Below are positions 11,665 through 24,171 of a stretch of 64,000 nucleotides of DNA, one piece after another. The position numbers and the translations under genes were made by a program. Each line of letters starts with the position of its first letter. Within the stretch, counting starts at the first letter, position 1. This DNA is from Bretschneidera sinensis (taxonomy: Eukaryota > Streptophyta > Magnoliopsida > Brassicales > Akaniaceae). The DNA is taken from contig CM043699.1 of the NCBI GenBank assembly GCA_023935145.1, positions 73,241,138-73,305,137 on the forward strand, given 5' to 3'. Under the pieces are notes generated by a model. It had not been told where the DNA came from. It did no database searches and saw only the letters and a list, made by a program, of their open reading frames with translations.

Positions 11665-13351
11665 TGATTACGCCCAAAACATAACGCGGCATTGTAGTAC
11701 AGCTTTGGGATGTCGATTCCACAGGGAAACAAATTAATTACAAAAGAAGGTGTAAACCTCAACACAAATGATAAAAGTTAACGTGACAAAATCTGAATTG
11801 TTGATTGTGTGAAAATTGTGTAAATAATTGACGGATAATATAATAAAGAAACAACAAGGTTCCAAAAATCCTTCCTAGGTTCATTGCCCTAATCCTAACT
11901 TGATTCAGTTGTTTTTATCTCGATTGCAAGTTTCACATCCCAAACAGGCAATCGGCAAATATTCAATTAAAGTGCATGTATAAAAGAATTATTCTTTACT
12001 ATCAAGCACACATGACCTAACTTATAAATTATCAAAAGACGATGATATATCTAAATGAAAATACCGCAACAATAGACAAATCTATAAAAGAGATCTACCG
12101 GACTCAATCACACCCAAACAAATACATATAAGAAGAGCATGACTAGACTTATATGGAAAAGAAGCATACAATCACCGGACTAATAAGAAATCTACTAATT
12201 AAATTAAAGAAGAAAACATAGCAATGTTTAATGAAAATAATACCAAACTACAACTGAATCAAATAAAGGAAAATAAGAATAACTACATCTAGGGATTCAT
12301 CCCTTCGCCTTGCTTGGAGACTAGCCGGCCATGAGGCTCATGCGTTCTCGAGTTGCCTCCGGCCTCTTAACGATCATCTCCTCCTTGGTAGTGAAAACTT
12401 CGGAGATTCATCAGCTTGCCCTCCAAAAGCACTTCGGATTCCTCCTAAGGGCCCTCTGTATTGCTCCTAAAGGCCCTCTGGATTCACTTTCTGATGATCT
12501 CAGATGCTTCGATTGTTTTTTAAAGCTGAAGTGGAGTGGGTCTTATATAGGCAAATACCACGAGTGCAATGTGTTTCCAATCCGATATGGGATGTGGGAT
12601 ATCGAAATATGTTTCTAATCGATGTGGGATGTGGGATTTAACATGCCCTTCAAAACTTTTGCTTACGCTGAAATCCCGCACAGCCCGCACAGCCTGACCT
12701 TTGTCTACTTAAACTGCCATAACTTTCTCTAGAAAAAACATTTTTATGAGCCGTAAAATTCTCCAGAAAATAGACTTCCGGATCTTTCTAATCATATATG
12801 GCTCATCTCTTGGTTCTTCCTGCATCAATACAGTTTAATTTGGAAAGATGATTGATCTGTACTGTAGAACCCGATATTTCTTTTAAGCTTTTATAATCTT
12901 GTTTTATAATTTAATTTTTTTTAGGGGATCTCTTTGTAAGAAACAAAAACTTTGGGGTTGTTTAAATACTAGAAGGAAATTAAAGGAAATGGCATGTAAT
13001 TAATAAAAGAAGAAGGGGAAGGGTAGATTGGTAAAAGGCCAAGACTTAGAGGCAGTATATAATGGAAACGTTTACCTAAATCAGCCAAATCTCTCATTTG
13101 GCTTGGAGAAATCGGCAGAGAGGAGAGAAAGGAGAGAGAGGAGAGACAGAAAAAAAAAAAAAAAAACTGGTTCTGTTTTGTTCAGGGGATGAACAGCCCG
13201 TTTTGTTCCTCCGGATTTTTCGTGCAGATTTTGAGGTAATTTCGAAAAGTGTACAACTACAAACTCAAATTAGACTTCTTGATATTGATCTTTGGCTTTT
13301 GTTTGAGGTCATTTGGATTTAAATTGATGGATTTATGAGTTGTCTACATTG

Positions 13352-13765
13352 GACGAATTGTACAGAAATTTTGGAAATAATTTGTGTTCTAGGCAGTTTT
13401 GTGAGCTGTTTTTCAGCAATAATTTGAAGTAGTTTTGTGTTCCAAATATTTTTAAGTTAAGCTATACTTCTTGAAGTTTATTTAAAACTTTATTTGGGAT
13501 GATTTGAATTTAAATTGGTTTAGTTTGAAATATTTGAAGTTGGGAGAATTGTGCAGAAATTTTGGAAATAATTTGTGTTCTGGGCAGTTTTGTGAGCTGT
13601 TTTTCAGCAAGAATTTGAAGTAGTTTTGTGTCCCAACTATTTTTAAGTTAAATTATACTTTTTAAAGTTTATTTAAAACTATGTTTGGGCTCATTTGAAT
13701 TTAAATTGGTTTAGTTTGAAATATTTAAAGTTGGGAGAATTGTGCAGAAATTCTGGAAATTTCTG
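13352..13765 (+). repeat. About 190-bp direct duplication inside the solo LTR
   Basis: The block GAATTGT(A/G)CAGAAATTTT ... AGTTTATTTAAAACT occurs at about 13356 and again at about 13545, with a third partial copy at about 13735. The copies differ at roughly one base in fifteen by eye. Confidence 0.75.
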
Positions 13766-15028
13766 TATTATGGAACTTTGGAAGAAAGTAATAAGAGTGT
13801 GTGAAGTTTGAAGATTTTTAGGATGATTATATGTACAAAGTTTGAAGTTTTATTCTTGTATAACATGATTTTTGAGATGGGTATTGTTAGAGAATTTTAC
13901 TATGGGCTGTAAATTTGAAAACCTTTTAGGAATTAAAAGAAATTCCTTTAAGTAAGAGATTTTTTCTTGATTGGGAAATTATATTTAGAATGAATAATTT
14001 TTATAAGTTGGGATTTGTTGGTAATTACTCTAAGTTAGTGTCTTGAAATTGAAGTCCATATGAATTGAGAGTTTTATGGAGTAAAGAATGAAGGAAAGAA
14101 GGGAAAGAGTGAAAATAGGTGATTAAGGAGAAGAATGAACTTTAGTAGTATTTTCTTTGATTTATATGTGTAAGTAAATGGAATGATTGATTTCTTATTA
14201 AGTGTCTAAGTTTTTAAGACTATGCTCATTAGTTGTTTGATTATGTAGTTTTCCTTAATTGTTATAATGGCATTTCAATAGGTGTGGTGGATGATCGTAG
14301 TAAAGGTAAAGAAGTGATCCACGACTAGTGTTTGGCTTAAGGCGAGTATTACCCTACTCTTAGTAAGCATGAATGTTAGTGGGGAAAACCAAAACAATAA
14401 GGTTATATAAGAATTGTAATTTCAAAATTTAGATATAATCATTATATTTATAACTAAGTGGTAAGATAGTTAATTATATATTAATGATGAGATAGTGATT
14501 TCAAAACCTTGTGCTGAATGTTGTGTGATTGTGTGGATTGATGAGAATTTGATGATGTTCGTCACTTGATTTCATTTCATATCATGCATTGAAATTTACG
14601 GTAGGTTATTGAGGGGGGAGTGATGTGTGAGGACGATAGGTCCCTACCCACAAGGGGTGAAAAAGGGTTCCGAATATATTTGGATGATTGGACCCGGCCC
14701 GGATCAAGGGGGGTTCTAAAAATTTATTGTTTGTGAAAACGTACCGGTACATGGGGAGACGTCCCCGATGGATTATGATTGATTTTGAGATGATACATTA
14801 CATTGCATCATGCTGCATTGGCATATCATACATGAATTTGAATTACTTGGCCTATAAGGGGGCATATGAAATGTTTGGTTGTATGGATAAATTGTGATAC
14901 TTTGATGGACTATGGAATGACGATTGCAAGTTGGTTGTGGGTCTTCTAGGACCGTATTATGATTAATAAGATTGTTGTTTTGCAAAGTGCTAAATGACTA
15001 TGTTTATGATCAAATAAAGTAAAAAGGA

Positions 15029-15052
15029 TAATAATAATAATAATAATAATAA
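15029..15052 (+). repeat. AAT microsatellite
   Basis: A run of about eight ATA/AAT triplets within the solo LTR. Confidence 0.8.
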
Positions 15053-15745
15053 GCCCTCAACTTTTTCTAACAAGTGATTACTTTGTGTAGTGTAAGAACT
15101 CGCTGAGCTTTATAGCTCACCCCCTTCCTCTTTATAACCTTTCAGGTAAGCTCCCAGTTAAATTTTGGATTTTAAGTGGAGAAGCTTTGAAGTTCAATGA
15201 AGTTTTAGGTGGGTCCACGAGCGTTGCATCCTTGGTCAAGTTTTTTTTTATTTTTTTAGCGTCATATTGTATATTAGGTGTGAAGTTGTAACCGATTGGC
15301 TGTGTCTCTTTAGACACCTTGTAAAGCTACAACCTTATAGTTGTAATCTTTATATTATCTTTACTATATATATAATATTATTCTGTTGTAGTATATATAT
15401 TTGTGTGTCCAGGTGCTCGATTCTGAAAGGTAATTGACACCGTCTTGAGTGGGCCCGCTCGGGATAAGTCGTTACATGTACGGGCAATTATGGCAATTTA
15501 GTGAAACTCCTTTCCAAGTTCTTGTGAACCTTCATTCCGGTGTTCATCGAGTCATTGTGCTTCAAGCAATGATAGTTTTTCTATCTCTTTAAGACTCAAA
15601 ATACCTGAAAATGCATCAAAACAAATTAGTGATCCAAAGATGACACTTTAGAGTTGTTAACATATAAAAGTGCAATTAAAACCTAGATCAACTCTAAAAT
15701 GCTAACAATTAAGTATTATTAAGATGCATTTTATAGCTCTCATCA

Positions 15746-17340
15746 CAACCCCCAACTAGCTTATTGCTAGTCCCTAGCAATTCAAGTGAAAATAAGAGAT
15801 GAATTTTATGGTAGGAGTTAAAAACAAAGTAAAGTAATTCTAGCGTTGAACCAAGAGTAATTCACTTTTTGTCTCAAAAATCGCACATAACATATAGCAC
15901 ATAGAATCATTAAATTTGACCTAAGTCCAAAAGTAATCCAAACATCAATCTTAAAATCGTTATTGACTCTTTCCATCTTACCACGATCCATTAGTCCAAA
16001 CACCCGGATGATTTTATGCATAATATTCATGAATACAAGTCTTAGCATCTAAAAACATAATAAATTGCGTGACATCAATCACAGAAACAAGCTTCATAGG
16101 CTCACTTTTCAAATCACTCTCCACTATTGTAGAAAAATCACACTACATTGGATCAAAAGGTCTTTAATAAGCTTGTAACGTTAGGCTAAGGTAAATGTTA
16201 AGAAAGAACGGGAAGGATTCAACAAGTAGAAGATTTCATCTCTTAGTTTTGAACACAACTCTTTAAGCACTGGATATCCTTACTTCAACACCCAACTCTT
16301 TCAACCATTTTTCGAGCATTTCTTTCAACAAATCACCATTTTTTTATTTTCTTTCTTTCTTCTTTCTTTGCCATAATTCAACTTTTTTTTTTATTTTGGC
16401 ACATAACCATTCACCTTCTTTTTCTTTTTTCATTTTTTTTCTTTTCCACAACCCCTAACTTATTTCCTTTAATGTACTTCGGTTACGGTAGTGATATTTT
16501 TTCATATTTCCACCCTAACTCCTTTTAAGTGCTTCTCACAACTTGTGTATAACTAAGTGTTTTTAAAAGAAAGGTAAGGATAAAATATTTTTAGGCTCAT
16601 AAAGGTAAGTAAATGGTTTATCGAAAGAAACAAGGCCCAATTTTTCTTTTTAAGAAAAAGGCCCAAATAGGTGACTAGTGATAAATATAGCAATGGTAGG
16701 TTTGAAAGGCTCAAACAGTTCAAAAATAGCCTATGCCATATCCTAAGTAGTGTGCATTCTAGGAATTCGCCTCAAGTGGTTATCAAATAAGTTCTAGAGC
16801 TTGTCAAGACCGCAAAATTATTCATAAAACAATCACACATAAAATTTCTCTAAATGTTTTAGACTAATCGTACAATCTTACCATAAACTAGAGTCTAAAA
16901 CTAAATGAAGATTGATATTTAAATTAATTTCCAACTGAAGCAAGATTTAACTTCTTCTACATGCTATAAGCTATCTCAATTAAGCTCATATCATTGACAT
17001 GTGAATTAACTCTAAGGCTAACACCAAGCATGCTAGAAACAAACAAAAAGGAAAATGACACCAAAAGAATATGGAAACAAAGAGATGCGTTTCCTCCATT
17101 CCCAACTTAAAAATTGCATTGACCTCAATGTAAAAGAAAAAGTAAAAGAGACTCCCCTTGTAGCCAAAGGTGCATAGAAGCTGAAAATTGTGCTCCACCA
17201 TTTGAACTACTTCATACATTTTTCCTTGAAAAGGTAATACTAAGTTAATACTGGAAAACAGAAGAAAAAAATGTGAATAATAAACAAGAAAGAAAAACAA
17301 TAATAGTAAAAGGATATGTTGTGGGGTGCCTCCCATGAGT
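15746..17340 (-). other. 3' untranslated region of element A
   Basis: Polypurine tract on the minus strand next to the LTR (CAACCCCCAACTA at 15746-15758 on the + strand). The rest is AT-rich, non-coding, and collinear with 40909-41973 of copy B. Just after the gag stop lies a short remnant reading LAEDIKLS.HGRHPT (about 17310-17365), like the end of Athila integrase. Confidence 0.7.
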
Positions 17341-17370
17341 GCTAAGTTTTATGTCTTCAGCTAGACGCTC

Positions 17371-19020
17371 TTATTCCCTCCTAGAAAAACATAGGTTGAA
17401 TGCACCTGCCACTGCTTCATTGCTAAATTTGGTGCTTGTATGTTTTTGAGAGGCCTCAAGGATGTCATCAGTAACACCCGCAAATTCTGGCTCGATATAT
17501 GCTCTTTTGAAGCCATGGGTGAGGGTGGTCTCCAATGGATTAAGGTGATGGACCTTTTCCATGAATGAATCAATCATGCATGCTTGGTGGCTTTCGTCCA
17601 CATCCTCTGATTTTTTCGTTGTTGGGATGTGTAATAACTTACCACTTACTGTCTCAATGGCATTCACCTCCTTCACATTCTGTTGCACCAGGTGCTGACC
17701 ATGAGATGTGGGCTGAGCTTGAGAAGGGAACTTACCTCACTCAGTCACACTCAAGTAGCTCATTAACTTGGACACTTGGCTCTTTATCTCTTTATGTTCT
17801 TCAACAACCTGCACAATTAAAGATTCAAGCCTTTGATTAGTCTTCCCTTGTGCTTCAATAAAAGCATGTAAAATGTCTTCTAAAGAACTCCTACAAGACA
17901 CGGGTGCATGATATGGTTCATGATATGGTGCAGGGGGTTGTGCAAGCTGCTGGTTTTCAGACCTCAAGCTGAAATTGGGGTGATTTCACTATCCCGGATT
18001 ATAAGTATCAGAGAAGGGTGTTAAAGGCTTCTTGTACATGCCAAAGGCATTACATTGTTCCTTATACATCCTTCTCATCTTAGCAAATGTGAGACACTCT
18101 TGGGCGAGATGATCTACCCCGCCACACACAAAACATGGTTTCAAAGACACTGCATGATTAGCTACTTATGTTGGTTTTGATCTTTTAGTCTTTAACACGT
18201 CTAGTTCCCTAGTGAGCATCTCGACCTTAGACTTAAGGTTATCCTGTTCCCTAAGATGGTAAATTCCACCACCATTTGGGTGCCCTATAGGTCGTGACCT
18301 ATTTGTGTTTTCAGTAGCACTAGGCCCAGTCCAAGTGTGAGCTTTTTCAGCAAGCTCATTGAGGTACTCTATGGCCTCATCAGGATCTTTCTCCAAGAAT
18401 TCACCATTACACATCATCTCTACAAATTGGCACTCTCTATATGTAAGTCCCTCATAAAAATAGCTCACCAAGCGCCAACTCTCATACCCATGGTGAGGGC
18501 ACATACTCAATAACTACTTAAATCTCTCCCAAGACTGATACAAAGTCTCGCTGTCATTTTGTGCAAAGGTGGAGATTTGCCTTTTTAAAGCATTGGTCTT
18601 ATGTTGGGGAAAGTATTTATTAAAGAAGATTCGAGTCATCTCAGTCCACGACCCAATAGATCGTGGTCTTAATGAGTATAGCTAACTCTTAGCTCTATCC
18701 TCAAAGAGAAAGGAAAGAACTTGTCTCACAATGTCATCAGTTTCATTTTGACTATGAAAAGTCGCAACTACTTCCTCAAAATCTCTAATGTGCACATATG
18801 AGTTTTCACTATCCAAGCCATGAAATGTAGGAACTAACTGTATCATCCCTGTTTTAAACTCTAGTTGGCGAGTATTGGTTGGAAAATCTTCTAAATTCTC
18901 ATGTAGGGGTGCACTATGGTTTGATCTAAACGATGTTTCACTAACGGACGTGGAAGGAGAGGGTAGTTCTAGTTCGAGTCCTCTAATGAATCTACCTCGC
19001 AAATCTCTCGGTCTAAGCAT
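17371..19020 (-). pseudogene. Gag of element A
   Basis: Gag would form the particle that packages element RNA. The whole gene stays in one frame: N-terminus MLRPRDLRGRF at 19020, gag domain (FHGLDSENSYVHIRDFEE, then DRAK, WERFK, MCPHHGYESWRLVSYFYEGL), a zinc knuckle CFVCGGVDHLAQEC near 18090-18130, and a C-terminal tail to 17371. Stops occur near 18680, 18512, 18164, 17990 (two) and 17735; most fit C-to-T or G-to-A changes. About 550 codons, compared with a gag-protease-RT fusion frame in the Athila element at 60723. Confidence 0.88.
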
Positions 19021-19238
19021 GCACCAAATGAATCAGAGAGGAAATAAATAAAACAGCATAATAATAAATAAATAAATCAAAAAATCAAAACTTAGAAAAT
19101 AAAATAAAATAAATAATGCAGCAAGCTAAAAGAAGGAACAAAGTTACCGCCTTTACAGCTGTTGAAAAGAAAAACTATTTACAATACTTCTACCGTTATA
19201 TCTCAAAGTTGACAATCTTCGTTGTACTTAAGCGTGTT

Positions 19239-19261
19239 TTCCCGGCAACGGCGCCAAAATT
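19239..19261 (-). other. Primer binding site of element A
   Basis: On the minus strand this reads TTGGCGCCGTTGCCGGG directly after the 5' LTR. It is the same site as in Athila E (60557-60574) and, with one change, copy B (39032-39049). The priming tRNA was not determined. Confidence 0.75.
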
Positions 19262-20714
19262 TGATTACGCCCAAAACATAACGCAGTATTGTAGTACAGC
19301 TTTGGGGTGTTGATTCCACAGGGAAACAAACTAATTACAAAAGAAGGTGTAAACCTCAACACAAACGATAAAAGTTAAAGTGACAAAATCTGAATTGTTA
19401 ATTGTGTGAAAATTGTGTAAATAATTGATGGATAATATAATAAAGAAACAACAAGGTTCCCGAAATCCTCCCTAGGTTCGTTGCCCTAATCCTAACTTGA
19501 TTTAGTTGTTTTTATCTCGATTGCAAGTTTCACATCCCAAATAGGCAATCGACAAATACTCAATTAAAGCGCATGTATAAACCCTAATGTAATTGATATG
19601 AATTATTCTTTACTTTCAAGCACACATGACCTAACTTATAAATTATCAAAAGACGATGATATATCTAAATGAAAATACCGCAACAATAGACAAATCTATA
19701 AAAGAGATCTACCGGACTCAATCACACCCAAACAAATACATATAAGAAGAGCATGACTAGACTTATATGGAAAAGAAGCATACAATCACCGGACTAATAA
19801 GAAATCTACTAATTAAATTAAAGAAGAAAACATAGCAACGTTTAATAAAAATAATACCAAACTACAACTGCATCAAATAAAGGAAAATAAGAACAACTAC
19901 ACCTAGGGATTCATCCCTTCGCCTTGCTTGGAGACTAGCCGGTCATGGGGCTCATGCGTCCTCGAGTTGCTTCCGGCCTCTCAACGATCATCTCTCCCTT
20001 GGTAGCGAAAGCTTCGCGATTCCTCAGCTTGCCCTCCAAAAGTACTTCGGATTCCTCCTAAGGGCCCTCAAGATTGCTCCTAAAGGCCCTCTGGATTCAC
20101 TTTCTGATGATCTCAGATTCTCCGATTGTTTTTTAAAGCTGAAGTGGAGTGGGTCTTATATAGGCAAATACCACAAGTGCAATATGTTTCCAATCCAATG
20201 TGGGATGTGGGATGTGGGATTTAAGCCTTCACATGCCCTTCAAAACTTCTGCTTACGCTGAAATCCCGCACAGCCCGCACAGCCTGACCTTTGTCCACTT
20301 AAACTGCCATAACTTTCTCTAGAAAAATCATTTTTACGAGCCGTAAAATTCTCCAGAAAATAGACTTCTGGATCTTTCTAAGAATATATGGCTCATCTCC
20401 TGGTTCTTCCTGCATCAATACAGTTTAATTTGCAAAGATGATTGATCTGTACGGGCAATTATGGCAATTTAGTGAAACTCCTTTCCAAGTACTTGTGAAC
20501 CTTCATTCCGGTCCATCGAGTCATTGTGCTTCAAGCAATGATAGCTTTTCCATCTCTTTAAGACTCAAAATACCTGAAAATGCATCAAAACAAATTAGTG
20601 ATGCAAAGATGACACTTTAGAGTTGTTAACATATAAAAGTGCAATTAAAACCTAGATTAACTCTAAAATGCTAACAATTAAGTACTATTAAGATGCATTT
20701 TATAGCTCTCATCA
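19262..20714 (-). repeat. 5' LTR of element A (1453 bp)
   Basis: Reverse LTR matching 11665-15745 without the solo insertion. The minus-strand TATA box is at 20155-20162, with TCCCACATCCCACAT-type boxes upstream in the transcription sense (about 20190-20220). Confidence 0.9.
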
Positions 20715-21602
20715 AGTTTAGTCCATTAAGATTTTTTTTTTTATTTCATGCCTTCTAAATTATAAATGTTATTTTAACTTATTGTTAACTACATGTAATA
20801 CTTAAATCCACTTGGTTTAGTCTCATTTTTAATTTTTATAGTTTAAAGTAACTTAGTCTAGCCTATATAATTCAACTAATTTAGTTTTAGCCCATTTAAT
20901 TCAAACACTCACGCACTTGCACACATGTGCACGCTTTTGCGTGCGCCTTGCATGCACTTGCACACACGTGCACACTTTTGTGTGCACCTTGCACTCACAT
21001 GCACACATGTGCACACTATTGCATGCGCTTGCACAGACGTGCACACCATTGCACGCACTTGCACACATGTGCACACTTTTTGGGCGCACCTTCCACTCTC
21101 ATACACACTTTTGTGCACACTTGCACACACGTGCACACTTTTGCATACACCTTGCATACATCTCGCACAATATGCATGCACACACTTAGAATTAATTCAC
21201 ATGCATGCCACACACTTTTAATTTAATTTTAATGTTAATGTTTAAGTCATATAGTTCAAAAATAATCCATTTAGTTTAGCTTACCTAATTAATCCACCTA
21301 GTTTAAATTCACACATTATAATTTACTTTCTATTTTATTTGTTTCATAATTAAAGTAATTTATTTCCTTTAAATGCTTACTTTTACTGCATTACTTTAAA
21401 GTTGATATTCAGTGTCGATTTGTTTGCATAAAATTTGCAAAATGTGTGCTTGTCTTTATTAATAGTGTATAGTAATAATACTTGAATTAAAATTTCAATC
21501 AATTTTCTTGAAACACAAAGGGCTAGACTTCGGTCTAGGTAAGAGAGGGAGCCTTAAATTCTCATTCTTTTACACCCAAATCTCATGAATCTTAGAATTT
21601 TT
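20715..21602 (+). repeat. Tat 3' LTR, segment 2
   Basis: Continues the Tat LTR after element A, beginning with the duplicated AGTTT. It contains the GCAC/GTGC-rich array at 20905-21190 and a GGGCTAGACTTCGGTCTAGG block at about 21529. It ends at a T-run where chromovirus C inserted. Confidence 0.6.
20905..21190 (+). repeat. GTGCAC-rich degenerate tandem repeat
   Basis: Repeats of CTTGCACAC(A/G)TGTGCAC with spacers such as CTTTTG(C/T)GTGC. All six frames stay open and give Cys/His/Thr-rich nonsense, so the open frames here are by-products of the repeat. Many GTGCAC palindromes are present. Confidence 0.85.
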
Positions 21603-24171
21603 TGTAACGACTCATCCCCAGGTGGGCCTTGCCCAATGAGGCATCATCACCTTTCAGTTTCGAGTGCCCCGATCTATATGAAACCACACAAAACTTACAA
21701 GGAAACTAGCAATCTTTTTAGACATCACAAAATCATACAAATACAAATTGTTTTAATATGAGTAAATTCAAAGTTCAACAGCTTGCATAGGTACAATTTA
21801 AAGGGAAACTTTCCCCACAACAACTAACTTCACAATTTCTTTACAACAACTAGACCATTATATATATAAAAAAGCCATAAACTCCTATCAAAAATTAAAA
21901 ATACTCAAAGGAGGATGATGCTATATACAACTCCCTTCTACTTTGACCATTAAATACCCGGTTATACCTGAAATAGAAAGCTTTTCATTTTTATTTACAA
22001 CCTTTATCATATAGGTTATTTATTTCTTAATTAAATGTAGTACAATTCTTACTTTCCCTCCAAATTTCTTTCTTATTTTCATAAGAGAAAATTGTCGTTT
22101 AAACAAGAGTTCATCAAATATTCCCTTCTTAGTTTATTTTCGAGCATATGATTCTTATCACATAGCACACAACATGATGTCAACCAACAATTATAAATTT
22201 CCATCTCAACACCTTCCTATTATCATAACCACATACAAGCCTTTCACCAGGCTCAACATATCACATCCTTTTCATGGGCCAATTACAACAATTCGTCTCA
22301 TAGGCCAAGCACAATACACAACCCAGATGGGCTATTTGCAATACGCACCCCTCATGGGAAAATCACAATACACACCCCTCATGGGCCAATCATTTCCGAT
22401 GCATCCATGAAATGCAATGCAAAATGAAAAGTGCACAATCATATCAATGCCTTTCACTAGGCTAATCTCATCATAACAGGGACGTCTCCCCACGTACAAG
22501 TATGTCCAATCGTTATATCATAATCACAATGGATCCCCATTCAGGGGTCCTAAGGGACCTATCGGCCTCACCCATCACTCACCTCTCAATAATACACTAA
22601 CTATATTTATTACGTGAAATGCATTCATGAAGCAATGAATATGTAAATAACATCCATCAATCGATTACATCAGAATTCCAGAACAATTCAAGCAATCATC
22701 TTCAATACAATCACACGCATCACAATTTCTTAAGTATGACCACATTAAATCATTTCTTAACCCATACTATATATATCTTCATATTTTCGTATATTTTTTA
22801 TATAATTTTCAACACATTATTCTTTATTATCTTCTCTACTCCTAATCTTCTATACTCACAGCACTTTAAAATCTAATATTTATGATTTTTATCCTCAATC
22901 ATATTTTTAATATTTTTATTTCTATTTTTCCAGTCTAAAAAGTTTATTAAAAGTAAGGTATACCCACCTTGTACGAGCTCCACAACTAGTCTTAAACTAT
23001 CCCTTTGATCTTTAACGGTATCCACCACTTGAACCCTTATTAATATGATTCAATAACAAAATACTAGGAACCCTAAGGTATTTACACACTTTAAATATCA
23101 AGAGTGCACTTCGTATGAAACCAAAATCAAAGAAATCGTGGCTTTAAATCATTTTTCAAATCATTTACTTGGAACCTTAAAAATACTTTAATTTTCATGA
23201 GTACTAACACTTTCAAAGGTGTTTTAATCATATTTCAAATATATATAAACATTAAAATCACTTTGGAAAGGTTTCATACTAAAAAACTAAGAGAAAAGTC
23301 ATTTTTTCAAAAATAAGCATGATCTAGTCGATTGGGTACCTATTCTAGTTGATTGAGAAAACATCCAGAAGCTTCTAGCACTTCACTTAGTCGATTAGTA
23401 CTATGAACCAATTGATTAGGTCCTCCAGAAACAACACAAAAATCTCATCCAGTCGACTGGTTCAGGTCACCTGTTTCAAGCAGAAATCACTTCGAAAACG
23501 TAAGTTTTTCCCCAAAACTCTTCTTGATCTCTATAGATCCTTTCAATTCTTCAAAGATACAATTTTTTATTAGTTATATTAACCAAAAATCAACAATTTT
23601 GAAAATCACAACTTGGTTCAAAAACCTATTTTTAAGACTAACCCTTTTTTTCAAACTTTTTCCTTAAAAATTTCTTCAAATCACACTTCAAAAACTCAAA
23701 TCTTTAGCTTAACAACCAAATTTAATAACAAGAAAGAAAGAAGAACTAGATCTTACATTGTTTTTTGCTAAAACTCTCATTCTTTTCCCTTTAATTCAAT
23801 TCATTCCTCTCTTTCTCTCTTTTCTCTTATTTTCTCTCTTTCTCTCATTCTTTCCCATTGGTTATAAAGAAATCTAGCACAAAGTGTTGGATTCTCTCCC
23901 TATCTCCCCCTCTTTAGATAAGATTTTTATACAAATTTCAAAACTACCCTCCTATTCTACAACTCTCTCTTAAATTACCCTAACAATTCTTAAAACTCCA
24001 AAAGCTCCCCCTAGGTAAACTTTATTTCTAAAAAGTCAACTGTCTACCTATTTTTAAGTTTTATAAAACTTAGTAAAAACTTAGGACTCAAACTGAACAA
24101 GCACGCACCTTTACACATCGAAATATGAACCCCAAAATTAAAATAATCAAAATAAAGTATCGAGCTCTACA
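21603..24171 (-). repeat. 3' LTR of chromovirus C (2569 bp)
   Basis: On the + strand it starts TGTAACGACTCATCCCCAGG and ends ATCGAGCTCTACA. It aligns in patches with 50301-52897 and with the reverse complement of the solo LTR. A 27-bp CCAAT-containing array lies at 22273-22395. Short open frames inside are not conserved. Confidence 0.85.
22273..22395 (-). repeat. 27-bp CCAAT array in LTR C (about five copies)
   Basis: Units start at about 22273, 22299, 22324, 22353 and 22380 around CTCATGGGCCAATCACAA, with several units degraded. The same array has three copies at 51038-51108 and four at 56445-56545. Confidence 0.75.

Larger units (their letters stand above)
12863..15476 (+). mobile_element. 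Solo LTR of the chromovirus family
   Basis: Starts TGTAGAACCCGATA and ends GATAAGTCGTTACA, with perfect duplications TGTAC at 12858-12862 and 15477-15481. The uninterrupted site is seen in the other LTR of element A (GATCTGTACGGGCAATT near 20444), which proves the boundaries. In reverse complement it matches the LTRs at 21603 and 50301 (shared GGGACGTC block, start TGTAACGACT). It has a TATATAA at 13056. It probably arose by recombination between two LTRs, deleting the interior. Confidence 0.92.
11665..15745 (-). repeat. 3' LTR of element A (1462 bp without insertion)
   Basis: On the + strand it starts TGATTACGCCC and ends CTCTCATCA, the reverse of TGATGAGAG...GTAATCA. It is interrupted after 12862 by a 2614-bp solo LTR. 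A TATA box on the minus strand lies at 12542-12549, with CCCACATC-type boxes just upstream in the transcription sense (near 12570-12640). Confidence 0.88.
11665..20714 (-). mobile_element. Gag-only (TR-GAG-like) Ty3/gypsy element A
   Basis: A complete element in reverse orientation flanked by perfect 5-bp duplications AGTTT (11660-11664 and 20715-20719). Parts in transcription order: 5' LTR 20714-19262, primer site, gag 19020-17371, 3' untranslated region, polypurine tract near 15760, 3' LTR 15745-11665. The 3.5-kb interior has no protease, RT, RNase H or integrase. By eye the two LTRs differ by about 5 percent in a 250-bp stretch, mostly transitions. Solo LTR insertion removed, the element is about 6.4 kb. 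It needs enzymes from another element, probably Athila-like. Confidence 0.88.

Noticed and set aside
12331..12618. 95-codon open frame near the start of element A
   Set aside because: Antisense within the LTR; its counterpart in the other LTR of the same element is not open in the same way.
20901..21226. Overlapping open frames on both strands giving Cys/His/Thr-rich peptides
   Set aside because: All frames are open because of the GTGCAC-rich repeat; no start context, domain or conservation.
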